From Vineibacter terrae (GTDB lineage: Bacteria > Pseudomonadota > Alphaproteobacteria > Reyranellales > Reyranellaceae), in assembly GCF_008039615.1 (NCBI RefSeq), contig NZ_VDUZ01000026.1, positions 1-64,000 on the forward strand: a DNA stretch of 64,000 bases. The letters run 5' to 3'. Position numbers and translations under genes: made by a program. Below are positions 61,464 through 64,000 of this stretch, in pieces. The notes beneath the pieces are model-generated. The model worked only from the letters and a program-made list of their open reading frames with translations. It searched no databases and was not told where the DNA came from. Positions within the stretch are counted from its first letter, which is position 1, and each line of letters opens with the position of its first letter.

Positions 61464-62210
61464 ATGGCGACGTTCCTGCTGATTCACGGCGCCAGCCATG
61501 GTGGCTGGTGCTGGGAAAAGGTCGTGCCGCTGCTCGAGAAGCGCGGCCATCGCGCGCTGGCGCCCGACCTGCCGGGCAGCGGCGAGGACCACGACACGCC
61601 GCTGTCGGCCGTCAGCCTGGCGGGCTATGTCGACTTCGTCTCCAAGATCCTCGACAAGGAAACCGAGCCGCCGATCCTGGTCGGCCACAGCCTTGGCGGA
61701 CTCACCATCACTCATGCCGCCGAGGCACGGCGTCGCAAGGTGCGGGCCCTTGTCTACCTCACCGCCTTGCTGCCGCCGCCCGGCATGAGCGGCCGCGACA
61801 TCACCAGCCGCGAGGTTGACGCCCTGCTCCGCCGCTCGCTGGAATACGGGTCGGATGGCCGGGCCTACAGCTTCAAGCGCACCAACGTGCCGGCGCTGTT
61901 CTACAACGACTGCGATCCGGACGACGTCTATCGCGCCATGGCACGGCTGCGGCCGCAGGCTGCCGCGATCGCCACCACGCCGATGGTCTACACCGAGGAA
62001 CGCTTCGGCTCGGTGCCGCGCTGGTACATCGAGTGCCTGCGCGACAACGCCATCACGCTGTCGATGCAGCGCTGGGTGCTGCAGCAGACGCCCTGCAAGG
62101 TGCTGACGCTCGACGCCGGCCACTCGCCTTTCCTGTCGATGCCCGAGGTGCTGGTCGAGCGGCTGGAAACCGTGGCCAAAGAATCAGTCGAGCGCGAGAC
62201 GATCGCCTAG
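61464..62210 (+). CDS. Alpha/beta hydrolase (esterase, MES/hydroxynitrile-lyase-like)
   Basis: 248 aa. LLIHGASHGGWCWEKVVPLLEKRGHRALAPDLPGSG is the typical N-terminus of small esterases such as plant methylesterases. The nucleophile elbow is VGHSLGGLT (Ser), and TLDAGHSPFLSMPE carries the catalytic His. It lacks large inserts. It is cotranscribed with the SDR and ends before a palindrome. It is likely to hydrolyse a small ester; the natural substrate is unknown. Confidence 0.88.
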   Translation: MATFLLIHGASHGGWCWEKVVPLLEKRGHRALAPDLPGSGEDHDTPLSAVSLAGYVDFVSKILDKETEPPILVGHSLGGLTITHAAEARRRKVRALVYLTALLPPPGMSGRDITSREVDALLRRSLEYGSDGRAYSFKRTNVPALFYNDCDPDDVYRAMARLRPQAAAIATTPMVYTEERFGSVPRWYIECLRDNAITLSMQRWVLQQTPCKVLTLDAGHSPFLSMPEVLVERLETVAKESVERETIA

Positions 62211-62241
62211 TTCAGTCGACGACGCGAGGGATGACGGGTCG

Positions 62242-62310
62242 GACCGCGTCGCTCCAGCGACGCACCGGCGCGAAGCGCCGGGTCATGAGCGCCGCTGGAG
62301 CGGCGCGGTC
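62242..62310. repeat. Palindrome between convergent genes
   Basis: Arms 62242-62259 and 62293-62310 (GACCGCGTCGCTCCAGCG and its complement) match over 18 bp with one mismatch. An inner GGCGC-GAA-GCGCC hairpin lies between. It does not belong to families A, B or C and may serve as a bidirectional terminator. Confidence 0.75.
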
Positions 62311-62346
62311 CCAGCCGTCACCAGCAGCACTCGTTGTTGGGCCCCT

Positions 62347-63147
62347 CTACCTTCCCTTGAAGGCGGCGGGACGCTTCTCGAGAAAGGCGTTGAGCCCTTC
62401 CAGGTGATCCTCGGTGGCGGCGCAGGCGGGGAGGAGCTCGGCCTCGCGATGTGAGTGCTCGTCCCAGGAATTGTCGAACGACGTGCGGATCAGCTGCTTG
62501 GCCTTGGCCAGGGCGAAGGTGGGCCCATCGGCCAGCTTGCGCGCCAGCTTCAGCGTCTCGTCGGCAAGCTTGTCCTTCGGCACCAGCCAGTTGAGGATGC
62601 CGATCTCGTGCGCCTTCTGGGCCGTGAAGCGCTCGCCCAGCAGCGCGATCTCCAGCGCCCGGCGTTCGCCCACGATGCGCGGCAGGAAGTAGGTCGCGCC
62701 ACCGTCGGCTGACAGGCCGATATGGCGATAGGCCAGGGTGAAGAACGAATCGTCCGTCGCCATCGCCAGGTCGCAGGCCAGGATCAGGCTCAGCCCGAAA
62801 CCTGCCGCGGCGCCCTGCACCGAGGCCACGACCGGCTTGGGCATGCGGCGAAGCTGGTAGATGAGCTGGTGCGCCCGCACCACACGCATCTCGAAATTGG
62901 CGAGGTGCGCCTCGCGCTCCTGGGTCAGCGACTTGTGGAAGCCCTTGATGTCGCCGCCGGCCATGAAATGCGTGCCGGCACCGCGGATCACCACGCAGCG
63001 CACCGCCGCATCGCGCTCGAGCTCGCGTGTCGCGGTGATCAATCCGTCGGTCATCTGTGCCGACAGCGCATTGAGCACGGCCGGCCGGTTCAAGGTGATC
63101 CAGCCGATACCGTCCTTCACCTCGGTCAATACATGCGCCTCGGTCAT
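62347..63147 (-). CDS. Crotonase (enoyl-CoA hydratase/isomerase) family protein
   Basis: 266 aa. GIGWITLNRPAVLNALSAQM, FMAGGDIKGFHKS (first oxyanion segment) and VQGAAAGFGLSLILACDL (second). The two hydratase glutamates are absent: GFGLS has Ser and AYRHIGLSADGG lacks the PE. It is closest in style to enoyl-CoA isomerase-like proteins. ATG at 63147 follows CAGGAGACCGCG. Alone on its strand here, with repeat DNA on both sides. Confidence 0.9.
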   Translation of the reverse strand: MTEAHVLTEVKDGIGWITLNRPAVLNALSAQMTDGLITATRELERDAAVRCVVIRGAGTHFMAGGDIKGFHKSLTQEREAHLANFEMRVVRAHQLIYQLRRMPKPVVASVQGAAAGFGLSLILACDLAMATDDSFFTLAYRHIGLSADGGATYFLPRIVGERRALEIALLGERFTAQKAHEIGILNWLVPKDKLADETLKLARKLADGPTFALAKAKQLIRTSFDNSWDEHSHREAELLPACAATEDHLEGLNAFLEKRPAAFKGR

Positions 63148-63246
63148 CGCGGTCTCCTGTGGTTTGGTGTTCAGCGCCCAATCCAGCACGCGCCATGATC
63201 CGGGGCCAGAGGCTGCGCATTTCCTGTTCGCGCCTCGGAATGACAG

Positions 63247-63403
63247 CCCTCTCCCGCAAGCGCGAGAGGGAGGGGCCCATCGTGCGCAGCGGTGAGGGCT
63301 CAAGGACGAGATGCCTCGTGTGCAGCCCCTCACCCGCCGAGCCCTTCGGCAAGCTCAGGGCAGGCTGCTGCGCGCTCGGCGACCTCTCCCGCTCGCGGGA
63401 AGG
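63247..63403. repeat. Palindromic repeat, family A, in a 445-bp gap
   Basis: CCCTCTCCCGC-AA-GCGCGAGAGGG at 63247-63270 pairs with CCTCTCCCGC-TC-GCGGGAAGG ending at 63403. Between are GGGCCCA, GTGAGGG, CCCCTCACC and a CCCTTCGGCAAGCTCAGGG insertion, another common short palindrome. The gap 63148-63592 otherwise holds no gene I can see; its last 190 bp must carry the promoter for the gene at 63593. Confidence 0.75.
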
Positions 63404-63592
63404 TAAGGCAGATTGACACCCTCCCGGCGCCATTCTTAGATGTGCCTGCGCAGTCGAGGTCGAGGTCGAGGCGCTGCCCGGTTCGGGCGCCGGCGGGCCG
63501 CCAGGCTCGCAAGCACTCCGGGACAACCGGGCCGAAGCGACCTCCACTCCCCACGCGATGGTGCGCCTTTGCGCGCGATGGAGGAGACGAGC

Positions 63593-64000
63593 ATGAAGCG
63601 CCGTTTGTTCATGGCCGCCGCCGCCTCACCGCTGGCATCGGCGATGCCCGCGTCACTGGGATGGGCCGCTCCGGACACTGCGACGACCGGCAGCTGGCGG
63701 AGCTACGAGCTCACCACGACGGTCACCCTCGGCGCCGATGCGGGCCGCACGCGGATCTGGCTGCCGCTACCGCATGACAGCGCCTATCAGCGTCTGGAGG
63801 CGGTCACCTGGACCGGCAATGCGCCGAAGCTGGGAATCTACACCGACGTTGCTTCCGGGACCCACGCTTTCCACGCCGCCTGGGATGACGGCGGCGTGCC
63901 GCGCACGGTCGCGCTGACGACGCGGGTAAGCACGCTCGACCGCCGCAGCGACCTGCGTGCGGCGTCCGCCGGCGCCATGCCCGACGACGTCGCGAAGTTC
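63593..64000 (+). CDS. Transglutaminase-like protein, N-terminal part (runs off window)
   Basis: The first 136 codons of a gene cut by the window end. A twin-arginine-like or Sec signal peptide (MKRRLFMAAAASPLASAMPASLGWA) is followed by GSWRSYELTTTVTLGADAGRTRIWLPLPHDSAYQRLEAV, which matches the beta-rich domain that precedes the transglutaminase core in exported bacterial proteins. GGAGGAGACGAGC precedes the ATG at 63593. The catalytic Cys would lie beyond the window, so the assignment rests on the N-terminal domain alone. Confidence 0.7.
   Translation, partial: MKRRLFMAAAASPLASAMPASLGWAAPDTATTGSWRSYELTTTVTLGADAGRTRIWLPLPHDSAYQRLEAVTWTGNAPKLGIYTDVASGTHAFHAAWDDGGVPRTVALTTRVSTLDRRSDLRAASAGAMPDDVAKF

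Overview
The window reads as chromosomal DNA of a GC-rich alphaproteobacterium. The basis is the very high third-position GC, the density of fatty-acid and acyl-CoA genes, Bug/TctC and branched-chain-amino-acid-type (Liv) transporters, a MetA of the acetyl-CoA-using type, and many short dispersed palindromes. A Rhodospirillales or Hyphomicrobiales lineage (Reyranella-like genomes are one possibility) fits, but no rRNA or other phylogenetic marker is present, so this is inference.

Layout. 1-114 is the 3' end of an IS5-type transposase. 306-5439 is an acyl-CoA block: a crotonase, a CaiB/BaiF CoA transferase, an SCP-x-type thiolase, a short-chain dehydrogenase (SDR) and a CitE-like lyase. 5649-10280 holds a fatty acid desaturase, an aminotransferase, an epoxide-hydrolase-like protein and an M20 peptidase. 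10540-15522 is a signalling block: an OmpR-type regulator diverges from a peptidoglycan-binding protein, a lipoprotein and a PAS/PAS hybrid histidine kinase with REC and Hpt domains. 15540-20717 (all minus) has a near-identical tandem pair of SDRs, a Bcr/CflA exporter, a transglutaminase-like protein and two PaaI-type thioesterases.

20976-34550 is the most striking part. livHMGF, behind a promoter with a perfect operator-like palindrome, is followed by a long-chain acyl-CoA synthetase and then six consecutive paralogous periplasmic binding proteins (each about 387 aa). One permease and one CoA ligase apparently served by six receptors suggests uptake and activation of a family of related carboxylic acids. 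Three consecutive SDRs follow (34659-37003), then an unusual 923-bp gene-poor gap with a 99-bp-period motif and an AT-rich stretch.

37927-48331 continues acyl-CoA metabolism: an SDR, two paralogous 543-aa AMP-forming ligases separated by a GIY-YIG nuclease gene bracketed by 48-bp inverted repeats, a ClpP-fold membrane protein, metA, and a fadJ/fadA-like beta-oxidation pair. 48412-55231 is a type I secretion locus: HlyD-like adaptor, PrtD-like ABC exporter and a 1192-aa RTX-like protein built from five long repeats in a two-unit higher-order pattern. 55824-57328 holds a trypsin-like protease and a small protein resembling its N-terminal domain. The right end carries an exported class II aldolase-like protein divergent from a Bug/TctC binding protein, a GST, another SDR, an alpha/beta hydrolase, a crotonase and the start of a transglutaminase-like protein.

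Throughout, intergenic spaces carry at least three families of palindromic repeats. No tRNA, rRNA, CRISPR array or complete IS was recognised. All homology statements are from reading motifs by eye.
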